From Eudromia elegans (lineage: Eukaryota; Chordata; Aves; Tinamiformes; Tinamidae), in NCBI GenBank assembly GCA_003342815.1, contig PTEX01000060.1, positions 1,252,244 to 1,316,243 on the forward strand: DNA of 64,000 nucleotides, read 5' to 3'. Shown here piece by piece: positions 38,640 through 50,141 of this stretch. The first letter of the stretch is position 1, and each line of letters starts with the position of its first letter. Both the position numbers and the translations under genes were made by a program. Below the pieces are notes generated by a model. It saw nothing but the letters and a program-made list of their open reading frames with translations, had not been told where the DNA came from and made no database searches.

Positions 38640-39775
38640 GCCCAGTGTTATAAGTCTAGCAGCAGGGAGTTTTAATTAGATCTGTTGAGTCTGAGGAACC
38701 ATTTTATGACTGTGAAGTGGAGCAGGTGTAGTTCATGTAGCATGTGAAAAAATGGGGACCTGCCTGCCACAGGACGGGAAGATGCCTTAAGTAGAATGCA
38801 AGCCTGAAATGCTTTGAATACCGGTGAACAAAAGAGCACTTAGATGAAGGAAAATAGAAAATGAGATAAATATATCGGTGTTTTAACAGAAGTAGGTTGT
38901 GCAAGACTAATGTGATAGCTTCCCTTGATAAGCTAATTGATCTTCCAGACAAAGAAATGCGGGAGATCTTATCTACCTGGAGTTCAGTAAAGCATTAATA
39001 TGGTGCCACATGGGATGCTATTAATTAAGCTAAATGAAATGGGAATTAGTGGAAGAACAAGAAGGTGGGAAGTAGCTGGATAAAAGAGAGAACATAATAG
39101 ATTGTTTTGAATAGAAACTATGAATGTGAAGAGAGAAGTTACCTATGGTCTCCTACAGATACCAGTTTTAGAACCAGTTATATCACTGAAATTTGATGAT
39201 GCAACAAAATAGATGAACACAGCATTTGTCTATACTATCCTTGTGGAGAAAAATATGAGCTTGCACTGCCCCCATTTTAAGCTGATATGAGGATGTGAGC
39301 CAGATCGAATCCAAGGCTATAGAACAACTTAACTACAGCTCTGATATCATAAATGAGGGAATGAGAGCCTCATAGCCATGAGCTGAACCCCAAAGCTTTT
39401 GAAAAGGATGAGGTTCACACACTGTGGGGTGAGAGTGCAGGCAGATCAAGTCCACAAAAGATTACATAGAGGCACCACAGAAGAATAATCAAGGTATAAC
39501 ACAGAAAGAGAATAGTCACATGTAGACTGCAGTAAAAGAAATAGGGTGTAAGGAAGTCCAGGAATATTACTTTCTCTTAGAAGCTGGAGGTTCTTAATAG
39601 AAAATGAGAAGCAGATAAAACTGGATTCATTATCTGATTACAGGATGAAAATGAGACACAAATGTGATGCAGTGATGAAGACGCTCTCCTAAAATATTTC
39701 CAATAGAGCTTATTGTGCAAAGCTCTAACAAGACTGCACGGCATACTATGCGCAATTACGTCCACAGGAGGCTGA
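38640..39775 (+). mobile_element. Ancient CR1-type LINE reverse-transcriptase relic
   Basis: About 1.1 kb of ordered similarity to the reverse-transcriptase half of a CR1-type LINE can be followed by eye. Key points are CTTGATAAGCTAATTGATCT at about 38927, then GACAAAGAAATGCGGGAGATC and TACCTGGAGTTCAGTAAAGC (relic of YLDFSKAFDT). After these come GGTGCCACATGGGA, a GAAATTTGATGATGCAACAAAA block (relic of the FADDTK region), a TGTGATGCAGTGATGAAGA block, and finally AAGACTGCACGGCATACTATG near 39730 (relic of the RPHLEYC motif). Frames are destroyed by stops and indels. The left edge is approximate; the recognisable similarity is firmest from about 38880 on. Confidence 0.75.
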
Positions 39776-40624
39776 GAAAACGGAGCACAGAATGCCTCAG
39801 GGAGTAATGAGGATCTCCGGGTAAGCTTTCTTCTCGGAGAAGCTTTCTTTGTGGCTTAACCACATGCATGGCCTTATTCCTCATTTACTTAGCATACATG
39901 CTCTTAACTCTGTATTCTGTATTATGGGTGGAGCTTTGCCTCCTTCCATCTTAACCATTTCTCCTTTGTTTCAGGAATAAGTCACAAGAGTTAATTTAAG
40001 CTATAGCAATAAAAGGGAAAGGTTCATACATTCAGAAAATGATCTCAGCTGGGAGGAAGTAAATGGCTCCCATTTGGTAATTTAAAAATCTGTTCCTTAT
40101 TGTTTTTCAGCTGTTAGCCATTGCCTCCCAATTGCTTATGCCTGACTGTGTACTAATTGGACCCAACAAGCATTGGTAAGAAGGGTCAAGGGGACAAAGC
40201 CTTGGCTTGGTTCATGAGGCAGGAAAGTTGTGCTTGTTCTGCTTAACACCTGGATAATGAAATTCTTACTTAAGGCAGAGGATAAGGTTAACACAAGAAC
40301 AAATTATTTTAACCTGGCCAGAAATACATTTTGGCTGGAATTCCTTTAAAATGCTTTTCATGATTACAGCAGTGGGATTCTGGAAAATCCATTTATAGAA
40401 GGGCTTGTACAATACCCTTTTCCAATCAATACCAGAGAGCAGGCTCAGCAGTGGTGGGCAACTCTTCAAGTTCTTTGCTCTTACCTTGAGAGAATTACAG
40501 AGAAAATTCTGTAATAATCTGTAGTTTAGATCATAATACATGAGCCGGAAAAAAAAATACAAAACACAGCTTGACTTTTGGTTCCCAGGTGGAGCTTGCA
40601 GAATTGACATTTAGAGCAATCATC

Positions 40625-40655
40625 TGATGGCTTCCATTAGATATGGAAGCCATCA
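40625..40655. repeat. Perfect inverted repeat, 13-bp arms, 5-nt loop
   Basis: TGATGGCTTCCAT, loop TAGAT, then ATGGAAGCCATCA: the arms are exact reverse complements. A CATC upstream and GATG downstream could extend the stem beyond a small bulge. The arms have about 46 percent GC in AT-rich surroundings. It is too short for a typical microRNA precursor unless the flanking pairing continues, and no run of T follows that would suggest a Pol III terminator. Confidence 0.9.
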
Positions 40656-41830
40656 AGAGATGATAAACATGGAGTCCCATAGTGCCATTTTTGCAGTCAC
40701 GTATTAGAGCTGAACAGCATTTAATGCCAAGCTGAATAATATGCTGCCGTTTGATTTACTGGAGTTTCTCATAAATTGACTTCAGGAAATGTGTGAGGCT
40801 GGTGCACGCTCCTCCTAGTCGAGGGAGTCATGCAGAACTATTGTTAACATGCTGGTAAGTGCAATGGCTCAGGGGGTGAATCAGAGTGAGGAGTTTACAA
40901 CAGATCATGGGCTTAAAGCTCAGCCGTGTAGCAGCCAGTGGCATGATGACATTGTGTAGATGTACAGGTTCCAAAAAGCACTTGGTGCATGTGATCTCCC
41001 CAGCAAACTCGTATAATCAGATATGGATGCTTAGCCAGCTTCCTTCTGCCTGCCAGGTGGGTTTGTCCATAGCTTCTGATTTCTGCAAAACAATCTGTTT
41101 TCGTGCATGTGTTTTCTCTTAAGAATATGGCTTCAAGACACAGTCATTTTCTAACGTTTCAAAAGCACAAAATGTTGATGCAAAACAGCTTTCAAGAATT
41201 CACACATCAATATAAATATAAACACGGTAAAGGTGAATGGAGAGGATTTACCATACCATTTTTATTTGTGTTTAATAAATACTGCTCATTAAAGGTGATG
41301 TTCACCTTATTTGAATAATATAATTGATTGAGATAATGAAATAAGAGGGATCATTACCAATGATCACAGTAAAGTTTTACTTTATTGCTGCTCCCATTGA
41401 ATTTATTGAACAAGGGAATAGCTGTTGTGTACATCCTTAGAAATCAGATAGAGGTACTCACGTTTGAACTGTGTCAGAACCATCATGTACATCATGTAGT
41501 TGATGCCTTCTCTACTTCTTGCTGGCTGATGAAGGATTATTTAAAAGACAAGTGCTACTGGTTTTTTCAAAAGTCTTTTCATTCATTTCAGTGAGCAATG
41601 AGTACGGCTGCTAAAATAAATGGATGTCAGCAAACATATAAGTGATGTGTTAGCTAATGAGCCCTTTGTGTCTCATTGAACTGAAGTATCTTTTATCATT
41701 TCAATAGTTGACGTGGACACAGGTGAAGAGCTGCATTATAAGCTAAAACATTTAGGATAACAAGTAGATTAAAAAACCTATTTTGGGCTCATTCTTTGAG
41801 GTGAACCTTACAATAAATATGCTTAATAGG

Positions 41831-41905
41831 TGTATATATATATGCACACACACACACGAACTCACATGTAAATAAATATATACGCACATATACATATATA
41901 ACATT
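41831..41905. repeat. TA/CA alternating purine-pyrimidine tract
   Basis: A TGTATATATATATG run continues into GCACACACACACACG, then imperfect ATA/CATATA repeats. Short CA microsatellite, about seven units, flanked by TA repeats. Confidence 0.85.
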
Positions 41906-43602
41906 ATTTAGAAATTGGAGATTGTTTTATCAGGTCAGATCTAACTTTATATCTAATTGGGTCATCAGATCATGTGTTTTGGCCGTCAGCATATGAAAGG
42001 ACATGTCTTTCAACCTGTTACCCCTTACAGAGTCCAGTTATATAGACACGCCAAAAAAATAATCAAGATGTAATACAGAAAAAGGACAATACTATTTTTA
42101 TATCAGTGAGATAGACCGATATAGCATATACAAACCTTATCAGTAGTTTTAAAAATTGGGTTGACATAGTTTTATTCATCTTTTTGTTCATTCTCTCTCT
42201 GTCAAAAGATCAGAGCTTTCCTTTTACTGGGTAAGTTGGACCTGCAAAAGAGCTGGAGAACATCTGAGAAATGTCAGGGACCCAGTAGATCAAATGGATG
42301 GAACCACATCAGATGTTGTGTTGTGGGAGAGAAATCCAAGGAATGGGATAACCAAAAGTCACCTTGAAATGTACTTACATATGATCTCAGGAACAGAAAG
42401 AGAGCCTAGGAGACAAACAGTAAGAATGAAGGGATGTGCCGAGTGCTTCCTTTAACTGAAAGATATAAAGAAGGTTGAGAAACAATATATGGGATAACAG
42501 TAAATGTATGCTGAATCTGGGGGACAGTGTGGAGGATGGATGAATCTGGAAGGCCTTTGAGACTGGATGAAAATTTACATGGACATTGCAACTCATTATA
42601 GCCAGAAGGGCTGTTTGATGGTGATGAATAGCAGAAGATTTTGAGCAATATCTTGTCCTATGTAAGTTAATCACACTGCCAAGGGGAGTGTTACATAGAA
42701 AGAGTGCTTATATTCATTATTGAATGAGAGATGGAAGGTTGTCTGAGATGGTACATAGCCACCCTGGGTAATTTCTCATTCTGTTGCCTAATTGCATACC
42801 ACAAATGTCAGCCACACTTCGTGTCCCCTGTAACTATCTATAATCCAAGAGTAGGAATCCAAAATAAATTTAAAAGTTTCTGTACTTTTCTATTAAATAC
42901 ACTTCAGAATAGGATACATCTGATTGCCAAGTGGAGAGAAAACAGTGCCTATTCTGGAGCATTCTTACTGTATATCTTAGCAAAAGATCTGCATCAGCGT
43001 AAAATTTTGCCCTTGCCTGTCTGTTGAATCTTCTCAGTCCTTTTTGCTTGCACAGGATGAAACGAATTCTTCTTGAGGCAGTAGCAGATCTCCGATCATA
43101 AAAATGACAGAATATTAGAAATTCAATCCATTGTGTGATATGAAACCAGAACTTTCGCTCTAGATTTCAGTAAAAATAAATGTATTAGAAACTGTGGTTA
43201 TCAGCAGGCTGTTTATGACCAGAAATATTTTCTTATAACTTAGTGCTCCTTATATCTTTAGATTAGATACTTGTAAAATAGGCCATTATGTGTAATAAAA
43301 AGCATTTAATGAAACTTTCATCCAGAGGACAGTGAATTCAACAGACTTAACTTTGACACTGACAAATGTCTCACAAAAGATGATTTGCATGGAAATCACT
43401 GGGGTCTCATTTTAGTTCCTGTAACAAACCAGAACAGTGATTTTATCATTTCAAAGTCATTTATATTAGCCTGGAGCTACATGACACAATGGCAATGCTT
43501 AGGAATGTAGCAGTACATCATCTGCATAAGTAGCATAACTTTCACTGCTGCGATAATCATTCTCAGAGCCTATATCATTATATATAACCCTTTTTCAACA
43601 GG

Positions 43603-43630
43603 AAAAAAAAAAAAAAAAGAAAAAAAAAAA
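43603..43630. repeat. Poly-A tract
   Basis: 28 bp of A with a single G. Confidence 0.9.
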
Positions 43631-46139
43631 GGTCTAATTGGTCTATTGCTTCCCAGAAAGGGTTATTACCATGTACTGCATGATTATTTAGGTGGAAAAA
43701 ATGGATGCATACTGAAAAGCATAGCTCACCAATCCTTTTGCCTACATTTTAGTAGGCAAGGATTTTCTGCTGCTAGTTTTCACAGTTGCATGCAATATCC
43801 AACTAAGAGACAGATGCAATGCACTAACAAATTCATGCCAGGTAATTCTCTTCATCGTAGGAAAAAAAAATCTGTAGGGTCTAACTAATATTCTACACTG
43901 AAAACGTTATGTGACTTGGAAAGACTTTGGATTCAAATTTTTATTGAGAACTGTTGCAGGATAGTCCAGCTTAGCTAGAGACACCAGCAAACAAACAAAA
44001 AGGACATAAAGGAAAATCAATGCTAATGTATGGCCAAAAACTGGAAAGATCAATAAATACACTGTGATGTTAACACCATAGGGTTAGATTTATTAGCCAT
44101 CTAGACATCTGAAAAAGAAAGTTTACAAATACTTAGCTCATTATAAGGATTTATGCTTTAAGTTCCTCCTTGAAAAAATCTATTATGGTAACTATTATTT
44201 ACTTAAAAACCTATTCTAAAAAAGGAATATATTTCTTGTATAAATCACTCCAAATTGAATAATAAAACAAAACAAAACCTAGATTTTAAAGCCATGACAA
44301 AATATTATCAAAATGCTGTTTTCAACATTTGGAAGAGATTTTCAAAGTCACTTGAGGGCCTTAATGTCACAATATCATGGGAGCTAGGAGCTTCCTGATG
44401 TATTCCAGGCTCTGTGGTCTAAGTCTTTCTAGGTCTTGCTAGGTCTTTCCTGGAGTGGGACAGCTAGAGACCAACCCTGATGGTTGGTTAGAGACAATTC
44501 CAGAAGGCAACACCAATAGGACTGAGCTATAATTCACCCTGCAAGACCCAGCAACACGCACGTGACCAAGTTTGCCCACACTTAAGACAGCTTCTGTGTG
44601 AAGGAGATGGATAAGTCAAAATAACAGAGATCAGGAGGGAGCATTATGTCAGCAGTGTCACCAGGGAAATGTTCCCCATCTACCCATGTGTGTAATTTGC
44701 TTGGCTCCTGCTATCAGTCGTTTTTCATATGCATTGCTCTGCAGTATTTACTTGGAATGAATTCTGCTTTTAGAGCCTCTTATCATCAGTCACAGCCTTT
44801 GCACACTGACTTTAGGATTTTTTTTTTTTTTGAGATTTCCATCCTCTGCTGATTTTTATTAGGAATTGGACCCTTGTTTGATGTATCGCAAACTCATCAT
44901 CACAATTTTTCTTAAGTATTTTCTTAAAGAAATATTTTGTTTGTTGACACCCCAATGGTGCTTTGGCAAGTGTGTAGCATACACGTAGCATATCAGGAAA
45001 CCAAATCATTCTTTTTCATTTTTTAAATCATGCTTTTAGCTCAGCTTAGAGATAGAACCATTGACTCTGAAGGGATGTGACAGCTCATTCTCAAACCCAC
45101 AAGAGTGCCTGGAACATAGATTGAGAATTTGTATGTTCACGGATTAATACTATTTACATTATTATATAAAATAATGTGTTATTCAGCAACTGCAAGAACT
45201 TTCAGTGATATGTTGCAATGTTCACTGAGACCAAGCTGTTTGGAAGCCAAATGGCTTTGTGCCTGAATAAACCTCAAATTTGGACAGTTAATTAAATTCC
45301 TATAATTCTCCAGTGTTTGCCCCAAGTGCCCATGCAATGAAGTTCAGTACTTATATTAAAGAGGTTTCATTTTGCCAGAATGATGGGTGTTCAGGCTGCT
45401 GAATATTTTGCTTAAGATAGGATTTACTTTCTCTGTCCTTTTCCAGTTCCCCGCAGTTTGCCTCCTGCTGACGGATGATCTTTCCCTAGCAAAGGTATTT
45501 TCTCTGAGTGTGAAATTGATTCCAGCTGACAACAGAGTGTGTCAATCACTTCCCACTTTTGTCATCTTCAAAGACTCCTCTTTTCCTTATTTAAATTGTA
45601 TTTTCATAATTGCAAATTGCTTTCAGATGACTTAATGAATTCCTATACTTTATTAAAGGCTGAAAGCAGATGGAATACTGTAGCTTTCAGATTAAATGCA
45701 TTTTTATAAAGAAGCTTTAGAAAAAGCTTCAGCAACAACAGCAACGAATTCTCTGCCTTAAAACTTGCCCCCTAAAGAAGCAAATCAGAGTGGTATAAAT
45801 GTCATTCCTCACCAGCACCTGCAAGCAAAACAAGTATTAAATTATATATTGACCTTATGGACATATTTATAAAGCTGCTGAATTCTGGAGCTGCCACCAA
45901 TCTCCAAAGAGCTACTGTGACCCATCGATCAGCTAAAATTTGTATGCTTTCCAATTGATATAGTGCTGTATCTCCCTTTGTAGTAGCTCTTTAAAAGGAT
46001 AAGGCTGAACTTGGAAAACTGAAATGCTGAAGGTAATATATAGTGTATAATCTTTCTTAGCTATCCACAGTTAATCTTATGATAGCAAGTAGAGAGACGC
46101 GTAAACTGCTTTCAGATGATGATACCCCCAATCACTATG

Positions 46140-46171
46140 ACTTGAAATGAGAACTTGAAATGAGAACTTGA
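46140..46171. repeat. 13-bp tandem repeat, 2.5 copies
   Basis: ACTTGAAATGAGA is repeated twice perfectly, with a partial third unit. Confidence 0.9.
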
Positions 46172-47272
46172 TAAGTATAGCTGGACTATAAAACCATCTA
46201 AAGCTTTACATTTGACAGATTCTAGTGCAAAAGTCTACTGAAATCTGTGTGTCATTAATCCATGTAGGTTACTTGAAAATATTTTACTTTACAGACCTTT
46301 TCTGCACAAAATTGTGAACCACAGTTTCTTCATATTGTAAAAATAAGTAATAATATCCATCATTGCAAATAAGTAGCTTTTAAATCTTAGTATTATTTCA
46401 TTTGGCAGTTTTACTTTTTTGACAAAGCCAGCACTGAACTGGTGTGCACTGGTAGGCTTCGACATGCCAGCATCTCCCGCATTAAAATGAGACAGATTGA
46501 TTTTCTGGGCCAAGTTATCTATCTACACATTCAAATGCAAATCTAGAAATACCCTTAAGGCAATGAAGTTTCTCCAGTTTTGTCCTGACATTCACGATGT
46601 CAAAAACAGGACTACTGTGTTTATATTGTCAAATCTGCCTTTTGCTCTTATTGACCTGGATTCAGATTTTACTTACACTAATTATGTAGTAGACTATATG
46701 GTAGCTGAGCCCTTTTGCGTAGTAGAACTGAACAGTGCATAAAGCTCCCAAAGAAGAGAGGGAAGAGGACCACAGTGTGGGGGTGAGTAGAAAGGACATA
46801 ATTTTGTGGAAAGGTTCCCACTGGTTACTTGTAGCTAGCATGTAATCCCTTGACACACAAAGAATTATATCTACATTTGTAACCTAGACTCGTGTAAATG
46901 TAGACTTAAAAAACCACAGTCTGCACAAGATTTGTCTCTGATTTAAAATATCTGAGTTGAAATCACAACCAGACAGCATCTCAGCTCTGTGAAACCAGGA
47001 ATAGTAGCAGTAGTTATTTATGTCAAGGAGGTTCATAGACGCATAATGGTGCAAAAAAAAGCTGTCTAAGCACTGCAGTGCAAAGAAATCCCAAGTTCTA
47101 CTCAGTATTTGGGGAAGAAAATAAGTGATTAATTTTCCACGTAAGGCAATGTATATTTTAGGTGGGACATGCCTAGCAAATAACATAAGCCATATGAATG
47201 ATCTGTGTTGAGGATGCCAAGCGACATGTTGGCTTTGTACTACATCCTAATTCACAGTAGAACAAGTCTATC

Positions 47273-47323
47273 AAAAAAAAAAAAAAAGAAAAAAAAATCC
47301 TTTTCTAATAGCTTTTTTTTTTT
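47273..47323. repeat. Poly-A then poly-T, near-inverted
   Basis: A15-G-A9 at 47273-47297 and T11 at 47313-47323 are separated by 15 bp. Confidence 0.8.
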
Positions 47324-48397
47324 CTTAAATGCTACAGGTGAGATACTTTAGAGGTGTAGCACAAATCTCACTGCCAAGAAGGGTTTAGCAGCTTTAGGCC
47401 ATCTTTCCAAATACCAGTTCTAAGTTGTAGAGCAGCATAATTTACTGGGATATCCTCCACATCACAACGTATTTTTAAAAGGATTGTTACAACTGCCTGA
47501 TTAGCAGAGTCCTTCCCTGAAAGGCACAGAAATTCTGGCTGTGACAACATGGGATTAGGGGTGAGATCCTACTGTAGGATCAGGAACAGCCTCTTCCATT
47601 CTTGTTGAACTTTCTATTACCAGTGCTACTAGTCCTAAGTTAAGATAAAACAAATATTGGTCTCCTTGCTTGGGAACAAAACAGCAGGAAATTTATCCCT
47701 CCCTTTCCAAGATCCATCCAAGCTATATGAATTAAAACTTTGACCTTCATGTTCTGGTTCTTTCTTGATAAGAGTCACAGTCTAATTCTGGTCATGATTT
47801 TGCCTTTTCACATAAATTATATGCATGATACTCAAAGGTAGACTTCAGAACCTGCTTAGACCCCCATAAATGTACACTATAGATACATCTTCTGTGGTCC
47901 TTGATGACACTTCAGTCTGTTTATGTGGGCACTCAGTGACTATATCAGGAGTGACAGACTTACCTCCTACCTCTAGTCATAATATTTTGTGGTGGGTGCC
48001 CCAGAATATTTGCAAACTGTTCTTTTTGAGACAGACCAGGAGCCAGGGCGAGAAGACATGTCTTCCTCCAGTAGACTCCTTTTACTTGTAATGAAAATTA
48101 GAAATAGGAAAACTTGAAATCTTTATAGCTCTCCTGTAAGGATATCAGGAGTCTGAAAATTCCCAACAGTCAGAAACTGCAGACCTCTGTGGCAATAAAT
48201 GCAGAGGTTCTGAAAAGCGACTCTCATCTGACTGCTGAATGTCAATATATTACCAGGTAGCTCTGCTTAGCACCATGGCTGAGGTTTGGCATACTGTTAA
48301 ATAAGCAGCTGAAAAGGGATCATCTCAGCAAAAATCAGCCCTGCCGATGGGGTATGCTATCCTAGCTAGACCACTATGCTTCCTTAGGAAAGATACA

Positions 48398-48640
48398 AGG
48401 GTCCAACTTTGACACCACCCCTGTTAAACCATGTCCCCAAGCGCCTCATGTACAAGTTTTTTGAATACTGCCAGAGATGGTGACTCCACCACTTGCCTGG
48501 GCAGCCTGTTCCAATGCTTGACTATTCTGTCCGTGTAGAAATTCTTCCTAATGCCTAACCTGAACCTCTCCTGGAGCAATCAGAGGCCATTTCCTCCTGT
48601 TCTGTCTTTAGTTATTCTGGAGAAGAGACCAACCAGAGGG
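48398..48640 (-). mobile_element. CR1 LINE fragment, minus strand
   Basis: Read on the minus strand the segment gives, in order, CTCTTCTCCAGAATAAC, GGAGGAAATGGCCTC, CCAGGAGAGGTTCAGGTTAGG, ATTAGGAAGAATTTCTAC, CATTGGAACAGGCTGCCCAGG, AGTGGTGGAGTCACC and GGGACATGGTTTA. These are the hallmark blocks at the end of CR1 ORF2 and the start of its 3' UTR. The terminal GGACTTGATGATC block and octamer tail are missing, so the 3' end has been lost or decayed. It is clearly moderately old but readily recognisable. Confidence 0.93.
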
Positions 48641-49412
48641 AAAGAGGCATTTCAATATTGTAGTGTCCACCATCTAAGGTCACGGTCTCATGTGATGAGC
48701 AGCTCTTTGCTGCTGAAAGAACAAGTACCTCTTGCCTTTCTTCCTTCAACACAGACATGTTTATTTCTCTCTCCCCGCACTGGTCATTTTCCGATATGAA
48801 TGATTTCATGTTTTTTTGTTGAACCTCTGGGTTGGGAGGAAGGGAAGAAATGAGAGAGCAGTTAAACTAGTTCAGATACCTGTAAAACTACAGCTTTAAA
48901 CACCTGCCATAACCAAGAATTATCCATTTTCTACTGACTCTGGATGAGAATTAGCTTGGACAGCAAATGAATGCTAAGTTGCCTTAAGGTTAGCTAACTC
49001 ACATGACAGTCACATATATTACGGCATGCGTGAATAGCGGTTCAAAGCACGTGTAAGGGTGTGGGTTTTTTTGTGTTTTTCATCATGTTCTTACTATTCT
49101 TTCATACACCTATAATGCTGGAAAAATGGCAAAACTGAGAGGAAATGCTAATCACATATTTTAGAACAGGAATTAGTAGATATGGTGTATGCATTGATAC
49201 ATTGCTTTGAAGCGTCATTTGTCATTGCATAAATCATTATACAGCTCCCTAGATGTACCATAAGTTGCAGCACTAAACAGAGAATGCCAAGAAGAAAATA
49301 CTGAAGTCATGAAGCAAGGTAAAACAACCCATGTGAAATGCCATGCTATTGTGGCTGTTTTGCTAAACTGACAGGAATGTACACCTGTTGTTCTATCCGT
49401 AGGTAGGGACTT

Positions 49413-49432
49413 AAAAAAAAAAAAAAAAAAAA
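49413..49432. repeat. Poly-A run (20)
   Basis: Homopolymer with no recognised parent element. Confidence 0.9.
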
Positions 49433-49692
49433 CCACTAAATACTGCAAGATAGAACCTCTCTAGAAATATGATTTTATTTAAAGATTGTATTCTGGCACC
49501 ACTCAAAGAAATGTATATAAACACAAATGGTCATTTGCTATATCTAAGACAGAGAAGGACAATTATAATGAGAAAAAAGTTTTGGAATAAATGAATGCAG
49601 AAAAATGGGGCAATCAAAAGCATCAGATTTTCCTTTGGATTAATGTACACTGATTTATATACTAGGCACTTGCGCTTCTAAAGAAAAAAAGA

Positions 49693-49729
49693 ATACATAT
49701 ATAAATATATATATACATATATATATATG
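49693..49729. repeat. (AT)n tract
   Basis: Imperfect AT dinucleotide run with CAT interruptions, about 37 bp. Confidence 0.9.
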
Positions 49730-50089
49730 AGTTGCAATGATTTGTACCTTAATTAAGGTAATACAGATATCTTTTTTCTATCCACAAAAATTTAAGGGAG
49801 CTACGGTAAGTAAAAACAAATAGTTGTAAATGTCAACAAAGCTTTTCACAATCTTTTAGTTGCCTAGAAGGCTCTAGATGAAAAAAAATTTGGAGGTCCT
49901 TCTACAACATAGTGGATTACACTAATAGTAGTGTGTTGGGCAGTTGTGTTAAGTGTACTCCTTTTTGTTTCCTGAGAGTAAAAAATAGAGACATTTTATT
50001 GCTAAATATTTGTAAAGGACTACAACATAACAAAATCAAACATCTTCTCATCTATTGGACTTGTATAAACACTAAGGTCTATCTACACT

Positions 50090-50141
50090 GTATATATATG
50101 TACGTATATGTACATGATATATGTATACTATATGTATACAT
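50090..50141. repeat. AT/GTAC-rich imperfect palindromic tract
   Basis: Alternating TATATG, GTAC and GTATAC motifs. The tract is rich in short self-complementary words and is low complexity. Confidence 0.75.

Larger units (their letters stand above)
39776..48397. other. Unique AT-rich noncoding sequence
   Basis: Apart from the hairpin at 40.6 kb and simple repeats listed separately, nothing is recognised. Frames of up to 114 codons (40266-40610, minus) look random. The 42.2-42.7 kb part, where two minus-strand frames overlap, has no identifiable repeat or gene. Confidence 0.6.

Noticed and set aside
42200..42680. Purine-rich region with two overlapping minus-strand frames, considered as a retroviral LTR or coding remnant
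   Set aside because: No terminal TG...CA pair with target duplication, primer site or recognisable protein motif was found.
47964..48084. Minus-strand 121-bp segment with a perfect donor (AG/GTAAGT) and an acceptor-like CATTACAAG
   Set aside because: One frame is open for about 40 codons, but an 8-base donor match is expected about once per strand in this length, and the acceptor has a weak pyrimidine tract. It also could not be linked to the 25.2 kb exon.
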